From positions 1 through 56,090 of the forward strand of contig CAUGGC010000014.1 in NCBI GenBank assembly GCA_959599095.1: 56,090 nucleotides of DNA, read 5' to 3'. Shown here one piece after another: positions 30,795-41,740 of the stretch (positions within the stretch are counted from its first letter, which is position 1; each line of letters starts with the position of its first letter). The notes under the pieces are model-generated. The model made no database searches, was not told the origin of the DNA, and saw only the letters and a list, made by a program, of their open reading frames with translations. The position numbers were made by a program, and so were the translations under genes. The DNA comes from an uncultured Collinsella sp. (lineage in GTDB: Bacteria; Actinomycetota; Coriobacteriia; Coriobacteriales; Coriobacteriaceae).

Positions 30795-31727
30795 ATGGCT
30801 CGTCGTACGCCTTCACAACTGAATATGCTGCTCGCCGTCGATAAGCCGGTGGGCTGCACGTCCCACGATGTGGTCTCGCAATGCCGGCGCGCCCTCCATG
30901 AGCGGCGCGTCGGCCATGCCGGCACGCTCGACCCCATGGCATCGGGTGTCATGGTGGTGGGCGTGGGCCAGGCCACTCGTCTGCTGGGCATGCTCACGCT
31001 CGATACCAAAAGCTACGTCGCCGATATTTCGTTTGGCGCTGAGACGAATACCGATGACGCGGAGGGCGAGGCGGTCCGCACGGTGGCTGTTGCCAACGAG
31101 CTCCGCGATCCTGCCTATGCCCGTGAGCACTTGGCCGCCATGCTGGGTCCGCAGATGCAGGTGCCGCCGGCGTTTTCGGCTATCTCGGTCAATGGCGTTC
31201 GCGCCTATAAGTCTGCTCGCGAGGGCAATGCGGTGGACCTACCTCCGCGCCCCGTCGAGGTCTATGCCGCCGACCTGATCGCCGTGGGCGGCGAGGGCGA
31301 TTCGTGTGTGTGGACCGTGGCGTTCTCGGTGAGCAAGGGCACCTATATCCGTGCGCTCGCTCGCGACCTGGGCCGCGCCTGCGAGAGCGCCGCGCACATT
31401 TCCGCGCTGCGCCGCACGGCCTCCGGTGTTGTTTCCATTGGCGCCCTTCATGCGGTTGAGGAGCTTTCTCCCGAGTCCGCGGCTGGCTTTGCCCTTGATC
31501 CCATTGCGGCCCTGGGCGCCACGCGTGTTGACTTGCCGGGCAATCTTGCCGACGACCTGCTCTGCGGCCGACGCATTCCCGTTGAGCGTGCGCTTGCCGA
31601 TTTCGATGCCTCGAAGGCGCCGTTTGCGTTGGTGCTCGATGGGGGACTCAAGGCGCTCGCCCGCATTGAGGGTGGCCGCTTTGTCATGGAGCACGTTTTT
31701 CCGCAGGCAATCGGCGGTGTTCGATGA
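30795..31727 (+). CDS. truB: tRNA pseudouridine-55 synthase
   Basis: 310 residues. Isomerises U55 in the T-loop of tRNAs. Motif I LLAVDKPVGCTSHDVV, and motif II RVGHAGTLDPMASGVMVVGV with the catalytic Asp (about residue 46). YVADISFGAETNTDDAEGE and a C-terminal KGTYIRALARDLG complete the catalytic fold. Its stop overlaps the ribF start by 4 bases. Confidence 0.95.
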   Translation: MARRTPSQLNMLLAVDKPVGCTSHDVVSQCRRALHERRVGHAGTLDPMASGVMVVGVGQATRLLGMLTLDTKSYVADISFGAETNTDDAEGEAVRTVAVANELRDPAYAREHLAAMLGPQMQVPPAFSAISVNGVRAYKSAREGNAVDLPPRPVEVYAADLIAVGGEGDSCVWTVAFSVSKGTYIRALARDLGRACESAAHISALRRTASGVVSIGALHAVEELSPESAAGFALDPIAALGATRVDLPGNLADDLLCGRRIPVERALADFDASKAPFALVLDGGLKALARIEGGRFVMEHVFPQAIGGVR

Positions 31728-32731
31728 TGTTGTCCGCTCGCGAGCTCGCGCGTATCTTTTTCGCGGGCGAGTCGGACGAGGCTCGCATCTTTACTGCCGA
31801 TGCGTTTGATGAGTGCGAGCACCTGGGTGCCACATCAATTGCCATCGGCGTGTTCGACGGCGTGCACCGTGGACACCAGGAACTCATCGAAGCGCTTGTC
31901 TGTGATGCCCGTGCCCATGGCTGTAAGGCGGTCGTGGTTACCTTCGATCCCGACCCGGATGTTGTGGTGAGCCCTTCGCCCGCTCAAAAATTGATGACGA
32001 CGGCCGACCGTCTGCATGCCTTGGCTCAAACCGGGGTTGATGCGGTGGTGGCCGTTCCCTTTACGCCAGAGGTTGCGGCACTCGACCATGTTGGTTTTCT
32101 TGCGCTGCTGTCGCGCGTGGTTGACATTCGTTCGATTCGCGTTGGCAGTGACTTTAGACTGGGTCGTGGCGGTGCTTCTGGTGTTGCCGAGATGCGCGCC
32201 TGGGGTTCCGAGCACGGCGTTGACGTGTATGGTCACGACCTGCTTTGCGAGGGCGGTGAGGCTATTTGTGCCACCCGCATTCGTCATGAGCTGGGACAGG
32301 GCCATGTGGAGCTTGCTGCTGAGTTGCTCGGCCGCCCGTATATGGTGCGTGGCGGTGTTATTCGCGGCCGTCACGAGGGGTCTGGCATGGGCTTTCCCAC
32401 GGCAAACCTGCAAGTTCCCGATGGTATTCAGGTGCCAGCCGACGGCGTGTATGAGGGTCTGGTGCTCGTCGATGACACCGTGTGGCCCGCTGCCGTGAAC
32501 GTCGGCCTGCCGCCGACGTATGCCGACGATGCCGCTTCGGCGCATCTCGAGGCTTATTTAATTGGTTATACGGGCGACCTGTACGGCGCTTCCGTTTCGC
32601 TGGCGTTTACGCGCTGGCTGCGTCCGTCGCGCGTGTTCGATTCGCTGGATGAGTTGATCGCGACCGTCGAGGGTAATATCGAAGATATTCGTCACAACTT
32701 GGGCGAGCAGGGGGTGAGCATCCGTGATTAG
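31724..32731 (+). CDS. ribF: Bifunctional riboflavin kinase / FAD synthetase
   Basis: 335 residues. The N-terminal FMN adenylyltransferase domain has IAIGVFDGVHRGHQELI, the HxGH-type nucleotide site, and IRSIRVGSDFRLGRG. The C-terminal riboflavin kinase domain (from about 200) has the YMVRGGVIRGRHEGSGMGFP and TANLQVPDG motifs, with PTxAN-type residues as FPTANL. Makes FMN and FAD from riboflavin and ATP. Overlaps truB by 4 bp and dnaG by 8 bp. Confidence 0.95.
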   Translation: MMLSARELARIFFAGESDEARIFTADAFDECEHLGATSIAIGVFDGVHRGHQELIEALVCDARAHGCKAVVVTFDPDPDVVVSPSPAQKLMTTADRLHALAQTGVDAVVAVPFTPEVAALDHVGFLALLSRVVDIRSIRVGSDFRLGRGGASGVAEMRAWGSEHGVDVYGHDLLCEGGEAICATRIRHELGQGHVELAAELLGRPYMVRGGVIRGRHEGSGMGFPTANLQVPDGIQVPADGVYEGLVLVDDTVWPAAVNVGLPPTYADDAASAHLEAYLIGYTGDLYGASVSLAFTRWLRPSRVFDSLDELIATVEGNIEDIRHNLGEQGVSIRD

Positions 32732-34823
32732 CGATGAGGAAAAAGACCAGGTACGCGCTGCGTCCGACCTAGTCGCCATCGTGCAGGAAACGGTTGAGCT
32801 CAAGCCCCGCGGCCGTGAGTTTTGGGGCTGCTGCCCTTTTCATGGCGAAAAGACGCCGTCTTTCCACATTATTCCCGCCACGCAGGTGTGGCATTGCTTT
32901 GGCTGCGGCGAGGGTGGCGACGTCTTCACCTATATCATGAAGCGCGAGAACCTGAGCTTTCCCGAGTCAATTCGTTATTTGGCCGATCGCGCGGGTATTG
33001 AGCTGCATGACACCGGAGATCGCCGCGAGCGCGGTACCAAGCGTGCCCGCATCTACGATCTGTGCGCCGAGACCGCCCAGTTCTACCACACCATGCTTAT
33101 GCGCGGTAAGGATGGCCGTCCGCGCGAGTACTTTGCCAGCCGCGGCATGGGTGGTGACGTCTGCCGCCGCTACTGCCTGGGTTTTGCGCCGGGCCGCAAT
33201 ATGCTGGTGTCGCACCTGTCCCAGGCGGGCTTTACCCCGCAGGAGATGATCGACGCCAATGTTGCCGTGAGCCGCGGGCGAGGGCAGCTTGCCGACCGCT
33301 TCTACGACCGCGTGATGTTTCCCATCTTTGACGAGCAGGGTCACAACATTGCCTTTGGCGGTCGCATCATGGGTGACGGCCAACCCAAGTACCTTAATAC
33401 CGCCGAGACGAGCGTGTTCCATAAAAAGCGAAACCTCTACGGCTTTAATTGGGCCAAGGAGTATATCGTCGCGCAGGATACCGCCATCGTGGTGGAGGGC
33501 TATACCGACTGCATTGCCTGCTGGGAGGCGGGGATTAAAAACGTTGTCGCTACGCTGGGCACCGCGCTCACGGAGCATCACGTCAAGATGCTCACCCGTT
33601 TTGCCAAGCGCATTGTGTATATGTTCGATGGCGACGCCGCCGGTCAAAAGGCTGCCCGTCGCGCGATTCAGTTTATCGAGCAGGATTCGATGGATCTGCG
33701 CTGCGTGGTGCTTCCCGACGGCAACGACCCCATGGAGTTCATCACCGCGCATGGTGGCGAGGCGTTGCAGGCGCGCATCGATGCCGCCGAGCCCCTCATG
33801 GACTTTGTATACCGGTCGCTGCAGGAGTCAAGCGACATTACCACGCCGGGGGGTCGTGCCAAGGCGCTCGAGGATGCGCTGACGCTCATCTATCCGCTGC
33901 GCGATAGCTACATGATCGATACGTACTTTATCCAGATTGCCGACCTGCTGGGTTTGGATCTGGAGACGGTGCGCTCGAGCTCGGGCCGTGTGTTTCGCGA
34001 TGTTGCCAAACGCGAGGACGCCGAGCGTCGTCGCGAGCAGAACTACGAGCGCCAGAGGGCGCAGGCCGAACGCTTTGGAAATGCGGGCGGTCGGGCGTCG
34101 GGCTCTCGCGATGCCGGTCGCGGTGCTTGGGCATCGGGCGCGACGCCGCCGGTGTCCGCACCGGTCGAGGAGGACCCGTACGACTACGTTCCGCTTGATG
34201 CCTATGGGGCCGCGCCCGTGGAGGTCGTCGACGATCTTCCGCCGATCGATGTGCCTGATGGTATGGGCGCTGCGCCCGCCGGTGCCCCGACAGACGCCTC
34301 GGCCCCTATGGTTCTTACCGATCTAGAGCGCAAGTCCTTGGCAGGGGAGCGCGAGCTGCTGACGATGCTCACGAGCTACCCCGACCTGTTCCGCACGTAT
34401 GCCGACCGCATCTGCTCGATCGAGTGGGTGGATCCGCGCCACGAGTCCATCGCGTGGGCCGTGCTCGCGACGCCGCCGGGCACCGACCCCACGGCGTGCA
34501 TGGATGCGGCGCGCTCAGTGTGTCCCGATGCGGCAACGCTTGTGAGTGCCGGGCGCATCTCGGCGACGAGCAAGCATCCCACCGAGACGAACATCGTGTT
34601 TATGCTCGATACGCTCGAGCTCTACACCATCAAGCGCCGCATGCGTGCCGCACAGGCCAAGCTGCGCCAGGACCGTTCGCTCGATGATGAGGGCCGTCGC
34701 GCGCTGACCGTGCAGGCCGCGCAGGATTCGCAGCGTCAACGCGAACTGCAAAAGTCGATCGGCGGCGTGGCGGACCCGTTCCGCTTGATCGGCCTGGAGG
34801 CCGCGGGCACCGAACAAGCCTAG
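32724..34823 (+). CDS. dnaG: DNA primase
   Basis: 699 residues from GTG 32724 (AGGGGGTGAG upstream inside ribF). Zinc-binding CHC2 domain: CCPFHGEKTPSF...WHCFGCGEGGD (about 34-65). The catalytic core includes FDEQGHNIAFGGRIMGDGQP, then the TOPRIM domain with VVEGYTDCIACWEAG and MFDGDAAGQKAARRA. A Gly/Ser/Pro-rich linker (about 440-520) leads to a helical C-terminal helicase-binding domain. Synthesises RNA primers for replication. Placement of dnaG just before rpoD is common in bacteria. Confidence 0.95.
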   Translation: MISDEEKDQVRAASDLVAIVQETVELKPRGREFWGCCPFHGEKTPSFHIIPATQVWHCFGCGEGGDVFTYIMKRENLSFPESIRYLADRAGIELHDTGDRRERGTKRARIYDLCAETAQFYHTMLMRGKDGRPREYFASRGMGGDVCRRYCLGFAPGRNMLVSHLSQAGFTPQEMIDANVAVSRGRGQLADRFYDRVMFPIFDEQGHNIAFGGRIMGDGQPKYLNTAETSVFHKKRNLYGFNWAKEYIVAQDTAIVVEGYTDCIACWEAGIKNVVATLGTALTEHHVKMLTRFAKRIVYMFDGDAAGQKAARRAIQFIEQDSMDLRCVVLPDGNDPMEFITAHGGEALQARIDAAEPLMDFVYRSLQESSDITTPGGRAKALEDALTLIYPLRDSYMIDTYFIQIADLLGLDLETVRSSSGRVFRDVAKREDAERRREQNYERQRAQAERFGNAGGRASGSRDAGRGAWASGATPPVSAPVEEDPYDYVPLDAYGAAPVEVVDDLPPIDVPDGMGAAPAGAPTDASAPMVLTDLERKSLAGERELLTMLTSYPDLFRTYADRICSIEWVDPRHESIAWAVLATPPGTDPTACMDAARSVCPDAATLVSAGRISATSKHPTETNIVFMLDTLELYTIKRRMRAAQAKLRQDRSLDDEGRRALTVQAAQDSQRQRELQKSIGGVADPFRLIGLEAAGTEQA

Positions 34824-34933
34824 ATGTTGTGGTCAACCAGCGTATTCTCGCCTATATCCAGTCCTCTTTTTGGGTATAGACGTCAATGTGTGTGCTAAAG
34901 TATTGAGTCCTGTGGACTATGAAGGGAGAATCT

Positions 34934-36283
<1,350 letters not shown>

Positions 36284-36299
36284 CCTCGCAAGCAAGAAT

Positions 36300-36332
36300 C
36301 GCCCTCAAGCACATCCGCTTGAGGGCGCTTTC
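36300..36332 (+). terminator. Rho-independent terminator after rpoD
   Basis: A 10-bp perfect stem (36300-36309 with 36318-36327, CGCCCTCAAG/CTTGAGGGCG), loop of 8, then CTTT. Confidence 0.85.
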
Positions 36333-36341
36333 ATGTTGTCG

Positions 36342-36385
36342 TTGGGGACGTTCTTGAATGACTAGTCGTTTAAGAACGTCCCCAA
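36342..36385. repeat. REP-like palindrome
   Basis: Perfect 14-bp arms TTGGGGACGTTCTT (36342-36355) and AAGAACGTCCCCAA (36372-36385). The 16-nt centre can extend the stem (AATGAC with GTCGTT). It looks like the GGGGACGTTC palindromes that act as intergenic repeats linked to REP-type transposases in several phyla (recollection). Confidence 0.5.
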
Positions 36386-36417
36386 TGACTGGGTCGGAAA
36401 ATTTCTTAAAAAAGTTC

Positions 36418-36445
36418 TTGCCCTAAGCTGATTCGTCCGTATAAT
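36418..36445 (+). promoter_or_regulatory. Promoter of the tRNA-Asn pair
   Basis: TTGCCC (36418-36423), 16-bp spacer, TATAAT (36440-36445); about 30 bp before the first tRNA. Confidence 0.8.
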
Positions 36446-36475
36446 AAACTTCGTTGCTTGAGAGCACGCACCTAT

Positions 36476-36550
36476 TCCTCGGTAGCTCAATGGTAGAGCA
36501 CGCGGCTGTTAACCGCGCTGTTGTAGGTTCGAGTCCTACCCGGGGAGCCA
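36476..36550 (+). tRNA. tRNA-Asn (anticodon GTT)
   Basis: Complete cloverleaf: acceptor TCCTCGG/CCGGGGA, D-arm GCTCAATGGTAGAGC, anticodon arm CGCGG-CTGTTAA-CCGCG with GTT, and T-arm GTAGG-TTCGAGT-CCTAC. The discriminator is G and the CCA end is encoded. Confidence 0.95.
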
Positions 36551-36583
36551 GAATTTTCCAGCCCATTCCGTTGGGCTTTAAAT

Positions 36584-36658
36584 TCCTCGGTAGCTCAATG
36601 GTAGAGCGCGCGGCTGTTAACCGCGCTGTTGTAGGTTCGAGTCCTACCCGGGGAGCCA
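36584..36658 (+). tRNA. tRNA-Asn (anticodon GTT), second copy
   Basis: Same as the first copy except one base between the D- and anticodon arms (G in place of A). CCA is encoded. 33 bp separate the two genes; they share one promoter and one terminator. Confidence 0.95.
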
Positions 36659-36666
36659 GGTTGTAA

Positions 36667-36694
36667 AACCCGTCGCTTATGCGGCGGGTTTTTT
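36667..36694 (+). terminator. Terminator of the tRNA operon
   Basis: A 10-bp stem AACCCGTCGC (36667-36676) with GCGGCGGGTT (36681-36690, including a T-G pair), loop TTAT, followed by TTTT. Confidence 0.9.
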
Positions 36695-36853
36695 CATGCC
36701 GCGATCGCCGTTCGCGAACGTTACCGTATCAACATTTCGTGTCGAGGATGTAATCCCGAGGCCCGCCACCTCAACATGGCGCGGTCGTTGTAGAATATTG
36801 CAATGATTGCTCCCACGACATGGTGCCGCGAGCACCAAGAAAAGGAGATTCTT

Positions 36854-37210
36854 GTGTCTGAGACCATTAACGGCAGCCTGAGCGTCTCGAACGACGTTAT
36901 TGCCGATATTGCCGGTTATGCCGCGATGACGTGCTATGGCGTCGTCGGTATGGCCGAGCAGCTCCAGGGCGCCGAGAGCGTGCGCCTGCTTGCCGGTCAG
37001 CGCCTCCGCAAGGGCGTGCTTGTCTCCGCCGACGAGGACGGCCTTACGGTCGATCTTCACGTCGTGCTCGAGAACGGCGTCAACATGAAATCCGTCTGCC
37101 ACAATCTTTCGAGCTCCGTTGCCTTCACTCTGCAGGAGATCGCCCAGATCGATCCCGCCAGCCTTAAGATCGGCATCCATATCGACGCGCTCAAGAGCCG
37201 TCTGAACTAG
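36854..37210 (+). CDS. Asp23/Gls24 family envelope stress protein
   Basis: 118 residues from GTG 36854 with AAGGAG upstream. The upstream ATG at 36803 adds residues that do not fit the family. Typical layout: NGSLSVSNDVIADIAGYAAM, YGVVGMA, VLVSADEDGLTVDLHVVLEN and SVAFTLQEIAQIDPASLKIG. Gls24/Asp23 proteins are small cytoplasmic or membrane-associated proteins linked to envelope stress. A copy directly before fakA is a widely kept pair (YloU-YloV type). Confidence 0.9.
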   Translation: MSETINGSLSVSNDVIADIAGYAAMTCYGVVGMAEQLQGAESVRLLAGQRLRKGVLVSADEDGLTVDLHVVLENGVNMKSVCHNLSSSVAFTLQEIAQIDPASLKIGIHIDALKSRLN

Positions 37211-37237
37211 CATCCGAAAACGGAGATTCAAATACCC

Positions 37238-38899
37238 ATGATTGCAAAGACCATTCGCACCTGTTTTCCGATCGCTGCGGCTGCCGTTTCCGACAAGGCC
37301 GAGGAGATCAACAAGCTCAACGTCTTCCCCGTACCCGACGGCGATACCGGCACCAACATGTCGCTCACGCTCGCCTCGGTGACCAAGGAGCTCTCCGCCC
37401 TTCCTGCCGACGCCGACATGGAAGCCATCGCCGGCGCCATCACTCACGGCTCCCTGATGGGCGCCCGCGGTAACTCCGGCGTCATCACGTCACAGATTCT
37501 GCGCGGCGTGGCCGAGGGCCTCGTCTCTGCCGATGAGCCTATTACGGCTGCCAACATCGCCTTCGCTTTTCGTCGCGCCGTCAAGGTCGCCTTCCAGGCC
37601 GTCCGCAAGCCCATCGAGGGCACGATCCTCACGGTGCTGCGCGATGTCTCGACCAAGGCCGACGAGTGCGAGAAGAAGAAGTTCTCGGCCGAGGACGCGC
37701 TCGACGCCATCGTCGTCGAGGCATATCAGTCCGTCGCTCGCACGCCCGACCTGCTGCCCGTTCTGAAGGAGAACGGCGTGGTTGACTCCGGCGCCTTCGG
37801 CTTTGCTATTTTCCTTGAGAACTTTGTTGCCGCCGCGCTTGGCCGCAGCACCGTTGTCGAGGATTTCTCCGCCACGTTTGATTCCGCTGGCTCTGCCCGC
37901 GACGCGGCCCTTGGTCGCGTTGAGATCGAGGCCAACGACGATTGGGAGGGCTCGGAGTTCCGCTACTGCAACGAGTTCCTGTTTAAGGCCGACGCCCCGT
38001 TTGACGAGGACGAGTGCCTTAAGTTCCTGGGTTCCATGGGCGACTGCGAGCTACTCGTGGGCGCCTATCCCGACTACAAGATCCATGTGCACTCCAACAC
38101 CCCCAACCTGGTGCTCGAGCACATGCTGCAGCTCGGTCAGATCTATGAGGTCTTTATCCACAACATGGAGATGGAGGCCCACGACCGTACCGCCAAGATC
38201 CACGAGGATCAGGAAAAGGCGGCCGAGCCCGCCAAGGCGCTGGGGTTTGTCGCCGTTGCCGCCGGTTCCGGCGAGGCCGACATCCTCAAGTCCCTCGGCG
38301 TCGACGTGATCGTGTCGGGTGGCCAGACCATGAACCCCTCGACCGCCGACCTGCTGGGCGCGGTAGACCAGGTTAACGCGACCTCGGTCATCATTCTGCC
38401 CAACAACGGTAACATCCGCATGGCCGCCGAGGCCGCTGCCTCAGCCTGTACCGACAAGAAGGTCGCTGTCGTTCCCACCAAGACCGTTCCCCAGGCCTTC
38501 TCCGCGCTGTTCGCCGTACTGCCCGATTCCGAGCTTGAGGATGCCGTCGCCGCCATGGTCGACGCCATCAGTGAGGTTCGCGATGGCGAGGTCACCCGTG
38601 CCGTGCGCGATTCCAGCGCCTCTGACGGCTCGCCGATTCACTCCGGTGACGTCATGGGTATCATTGCCGGCTCCATCGACGTGGTCGGCTCCGACGTGAA
38701 GCAGGTCACGCTCGACTGCATCAACCGCATGCAGGAGGAAGAGGAGGGTGACGCGCTGACGATTCTGGCCGGCGAGGAGCTGTCCGATGAGGCCTTCCAG
38801 GAGATCGTCGACGCTATCGAGGAGGCTCAGCCCGACCTGGAGATCGACGCCCATCGTGGCGAGCAGCCACTCTATCCCGTGATCTTCTCGATCGAGTAG
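37238..38899 (+). CDS. fakA: Fatty acid kinase catalytic subunit FakA (DAK2/YloV family)
   Basis: 553 residues, the usual length. N-terminal DhaL/DAK2 ATP-binding domain: INKLNVFPVPDGDTGTNMSL with the Asp cluster that binds magnesium, GSLMGARGNSGVITSQIL, and GVVDSGAFGFAIFLE. The middle domain and the C-terminal FakA domain follow (GVDVIVSGGQTMNPSTADLL, VIILPNNGNIRMAAEAA). It phosphorylates fatty acids carried by a FakB protein, feeding phospholipid synthesis; plsX lies 4.8 kb downstream in the same direction. Confidence 0.92.
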   Translation: MIAKTIRTCFPIAAAAVSDKAEEINKLNVFPVPDGDTGTNMSLTLASVTKELSALPADADMEAIAGAITHGSLMGARGNSGVITSQILRGVAEGLVSADEPITAANIAFAFRRAVKVAFQAVRKPIEGTILTVLRDVSTKADECEKKKFSAEDALDAIVVEAYQSVARTPDLLPVLKENGVVDSGAFGFAIFLENFVAAALGRSTVVEDFSATFDSAGSARDAALGRVEIEANDDWEGSEFRYCNEFLFKADAPFDEDECLKFLGSMGDCELLVGAYPDYKIHVHSNTPNLVLEHMLQLGQIYEVFIHNMEMEAHDRTAKIHEDQEKAAEPAKALGFVAVAAGSGEADILKSLGVDVIVSGGQTMNPSTADLLGAVDQVNATSVIILPNNGNIRMAAEAAASACTDKKVAVVPTKTVPQAFSALFAVLPDSELEDAVAAMVDAISEVRDGEVTRAVRDSSASDGSPIHSGDVMGIIAGSIDVVGSDVKQVTLDCINRMQEEEEGDALTILAGEELSDEAFQEIVDAIEEAQPDLEIDAHRGEQPLYPVIFSIE

Positions 38900-38909
38900 G
38901 CAACTGCCC

Positions 38910-41087
38910 ATGTCCGAGCTGTGCTCCGTGCCGCGCGTCTCGGAGCGCTTTGCCCAGAGCAATGCGCTCGACGAGGATATCGCGCGACTCAAATATGTTT
39001 CGGGTAAACGTGAGGAGGCCCTTCGCCGGCTGGGAATTCGGACGGTGGGGGACCTCCTTCTCCATATTCCTCATCGATACCTCGACTTTACCCGTTCGTG
39101 GTCCATCGAGATGGCGCCCATCGGTACCGTGTGCACCATCATCGCTACGGTCGACCGTATCGTCCAAAAGCAGCCGCGTCCGCGCATGCAGGTGACCGAG
39201 GTCTCACTCGTTGACGAGACGGGCGTGCTGCAGGTCGCCTTTTTCCGCCAGCCCTGGATTGCCCAGCAGCTTAAGCAGGGCGACCGCCTGGCCGTGATGG
39301 GCAAGGTTGAATTTGCCTACGGTTTTAAGCAGATGGCCTCGCCGCACTTTGAAAAGCTCGAGGATGGGCGTGCCGCAGGTACCATCCTGCCGGTCCATTA
39401 TGTGAGTGACGGCGTGAGCCAGGCGTGGATGCGCCGCATCGTAAGCGGCGCGCTCGAGGTCGTCGGCAATCCCTTCGACCCGATTCCCGCACGCTTGCGC
39501 GTCAAGCGCCGCCTGATGAGCAATGCCCGCGCGCTTCGATCGATCCACTTTCCCTCGAGTATGGCTGAGCGGGATATCGCGCGACGTCGCCTTGCTTATG
39601 AGGAGTGCCTTTACCTTCAGCTGGCGCTGCGCCTGCGCAACGATGGCGGCCTAGTCGATGTGGTGCCCTATGCCCACACCGCGGGCGAGCACCTGGCCGC
39701 ACTCAAGCAAGCCCTGCCGTTTTCGCTGAGCGACGAGCAGGAGGCCGCATTCCAAGATATCCTGCGCGATATGTGCGATGGCGGGCGCGTGATGAACCGC
39801 CTGCTGCTGGGCGATGTCGGTACCGGTAAGACCGCCGTTGCCGCCTGCGCGCTGGCTGTGGCTGCCGATAGCGGCACGCAGGCCTGTGTTATGGCGCCCA
39901 CGGGCGTGCTGGCGCGCCAATATGCCGATAAGACCGGCCCTCTGCTCTCTCAGGCCGGCATGTCCTGGGCGCTTCTGACGGGTGCCACGCCGGCCGCAGA
40001 GCGCGAGCGCATCCATGCACAGCTGGAATCGGGCGAGCTTGACGTGCTCTTTGGCACCCATGCGGTGCTTTCGGATGACGTTGCGTTCAAGCATCTGTCG
40101 CTTGTTGTCATCGACGAGCAGCACCGGTTTGGCGTCGGCCAACGCAACGCCCTACGCGCGAAGGGCCCCGGTGCCGATCTGCTCGTTATGACGGCAACGC
40201 CCATCCCGCGTACGCTGGCGCTTTCGGTCTACGGCGATCTGGACACGAGCATCATCCGCCATCGGCCCGTCCCTGGCGCTGGCGTGACGACACGCGTACT
40301 CACCGAGTCGAGCCGTGACCTCGCCTATGGAGCCATCCGCGAGGCGCATGAAAAGGGTCAGCAGGCCTACGTGATTTGCCCGCTCGTGGAGCCGAGTGAC
40401 TCGGCCGATGAGCTGGAAGACGTGCCCGGTATTGCCCGCGACGATGAGGGCCGCGTAACCGTTCCCGTGCCGCTGCACGATACGACGACCGAGCTCGATC
40501 GCCTGCGTCTGGCGTTGCCGGGTCTTGCCATCGAGCGCCTTCACGGCCGTATGCCAGCGGGGGAGAAGGACCAGGTTATCGATGCCTTTAAGCGTGGCGA
40601 GATCGACGTGCTCGTCTCGACTACGGTGGTCGAGGTGGGCGTCGACGTGCCCAACGCCACCGTCATGGTCATCGAGAACGGTGAGCGCTTTGGCTTGGCG
40701 GCGCTGCATCAGCTACGCGGTCGCGTGGGCCGCGGTAGCGAGTCGGGTACCTGCCTGGTCATGACGCACTCCAAGGGCAACGGCGGCGCATCGGCGGCGC
40801 AAGACCGTCTCCAGTCGCTCGAAAAAACCTCGGACGGCTTTACGCTCGCCCAGATGGACCTGCGTCTGCGCCACGAGGGCGAAATCCTGGGGTACCGCCA
40901 GCATGGCGGCGTGACCCTGCGCTTTGTCGACCTGGATGCCGACGAGGAGCTGATCGAGTGGGCCCATTTGGACGCGGTCGAGCTCTTGCGGTATGCTTGC
41001 ACCCTTGACTCCGTGGCGACGCGCCCCCTGCGCGATGCGGTCGCCATGCGATATCGACACATTTTTAAGGAGGTCAGCGGAGGATGA
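38910..41087 (+). CDS. recG: ATP-dependent DNA helicase RecG
   Basis: 725 residues. Remodels stalled replication forks and Holliday junctions. N-terminal wedge domain with an OB fold (GTVCTIIATVDRIVQK, QVTEVSLVDETGVLQVAFFR). Helicase motifs: I LLGDVGTGKTAVA, Ia MAPTGVLARQY, II VVIDEQHRFGV (DEQH), III VMTATPIPRTLAL, and VI QLRGRVGRG. The C-terminal segment ends SQ-like GEILGYRQHGGVTLRFVDLD. Starts 10 bp after fakA; its stop overlaps the rsmD start. Confidence 0.95.
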   Translation: MSELCSVPRVSERFAQSNALDEDIARLKYVSGKREEALRRLGIRTVGDLLLHIPHRYLDFTRSWSIEMAPIGTVCTIIATVDRIVQKQPRPRMQVTEVSLVDETGVLQVAFFRQPWIAQQLKQGDRLAVMGKVEFAYGFKQMASPHFEKLEDGRAAGTILPVHYVSDGVSQAWMRRIVSGALEVVGNPFDPIPARLRVKRRLMSNARALRSIHFPSSMAERDIARRRLAYEECLYLQLALRLRNDGGLVDVVPYAHTAGEHLAALKQALPFSLSDEQEAAFQDILRDMCDGGRVMNRLLLGDVGTGKTAVAACALAVAADSGTQACVMAPTGVLARQYADKTGPLLSQAGMSWALLTGATPAAERERIHAQLESGELDVLFGTHAVLSDDVAFKHLSLVVIDEQHRFGVGQRNALRAKGPGADLLVMTATPIPRTLALSVYGDLDTSIIRHRPVPGAGVTTRVLTESSRDLAYGAIREAHEKGQQAYVICPLVEPSDSADELEDVPGIARDDEGRVTVPVPLHDTTTELDRLRLALPGLAIERLHGRMPAGEKDQVIDAFKRGEIDVLVSTTVVEVGVDVPNATVMVIENGERFGLAALHQLRGRVGRGSESGTCLVMTHSKGNGGASAAQDRLQSLEKTSDGFTLAQMDLRLRHEGEILGYRQHGGVTLRFVDLDADEELIEWAHLDAVELLRYACTLDSVATRPLRDAVAMRYRHIFKEVSGG

Positions 41088-41740
41088 GAATCATCGGCGG
41101 CGAATGGCGCGGTCGTAAGATCGAGGAGCCCCGTGGTCGCGATGTCACCCGCCCCACGACCGATCGTGTGCGCGAGGCATGCGCATCTATGGTCATGTCG
41201 GCATTCGACTTCGATCTTGACGAGGTCCGCGTGCTGGACGCCTTTGGCGGCTCCGGCGCTTTGGGTATCGAGATGCTCTCACGTGGTGCCCGCTCGCTCA
41301 CGACGTTCGAGATCGATCGGAATGCCGCGCGGCTCATTACCAAGAATATCGAGTCGCTCTGCCGTGACCGTGCGCGTTGGCGCGTGGTCACGGGCGACAT
41401 GCTGGCGAGCGCCTCGCGCGGTCGTGTACCGGGCGGCCCCTTTGATCTGGTCCTGCTCGACCCGCCCTATGCTTTTGGTGCCGAGCCGGTCGAGGAACTG
41501 CTGCAGAACCTGGCTCAGCAGGGTCTGCTTGCACCTGGCGCTTATGCCCTGTTTGAGCATGCCGCCGCCGATGCGGGCGCGCATCCGACAGGCTTTGAGA
41601 CTGAACGTGAGAAGCGCTACGGCATTACCTCGGTCGACCTGCTCCGTTGGGTCGGCGATGACGACGGTGAGGGCGATAGTGCCGTCACCGATGCCGACAA
41701 CAACGATGCCACGACGTTTCAGGAGGACGCCCATGAATGA
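41084..41740 (+). CDS. rsmD: 16S rRNA (guanine966-N2)-methyltransferase RsmD
   Basis: 218 residues. Opens with the family signature MRIIGGEWRGRKIEEPRGRD and RPTTDRVREA. The SAM-binding Rossmann motif is VLDAFGGSGALGIEMLSRGA and the catalytic motif is LVLLDPPYAF (DPPY). A short acidic C-terminal tail of about 30 residues follows the domain. Overlaps recG by 4 bp and coaD by 8 bp, so the three are probably translated together. Confidence 0.93.
   Translation: MRIIGGEWRGRKIEEPRGRDVTRPTTDRVREACASMVMSAFDFDLDEVRVLDAFGGSGALGIEMLSRGARSLTTFEIDRNAARLITKNIESLCRDRARWRVVTGDMLASASRGRVPGGPFDLVLLDPPYAFGAEPVEELLQNLAQQGLLAPGAYALFEHAAADAGAHPTGFETEREKRYGITSVDLLRWVGDDDGEGDSAVTDADNNDATTFQEDAHE

Noticed and set aside
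31640..31760. FMN riboswitch for ribF
   Set aside because: ribF overlaps truB, leaving no leader for a riboswitch.
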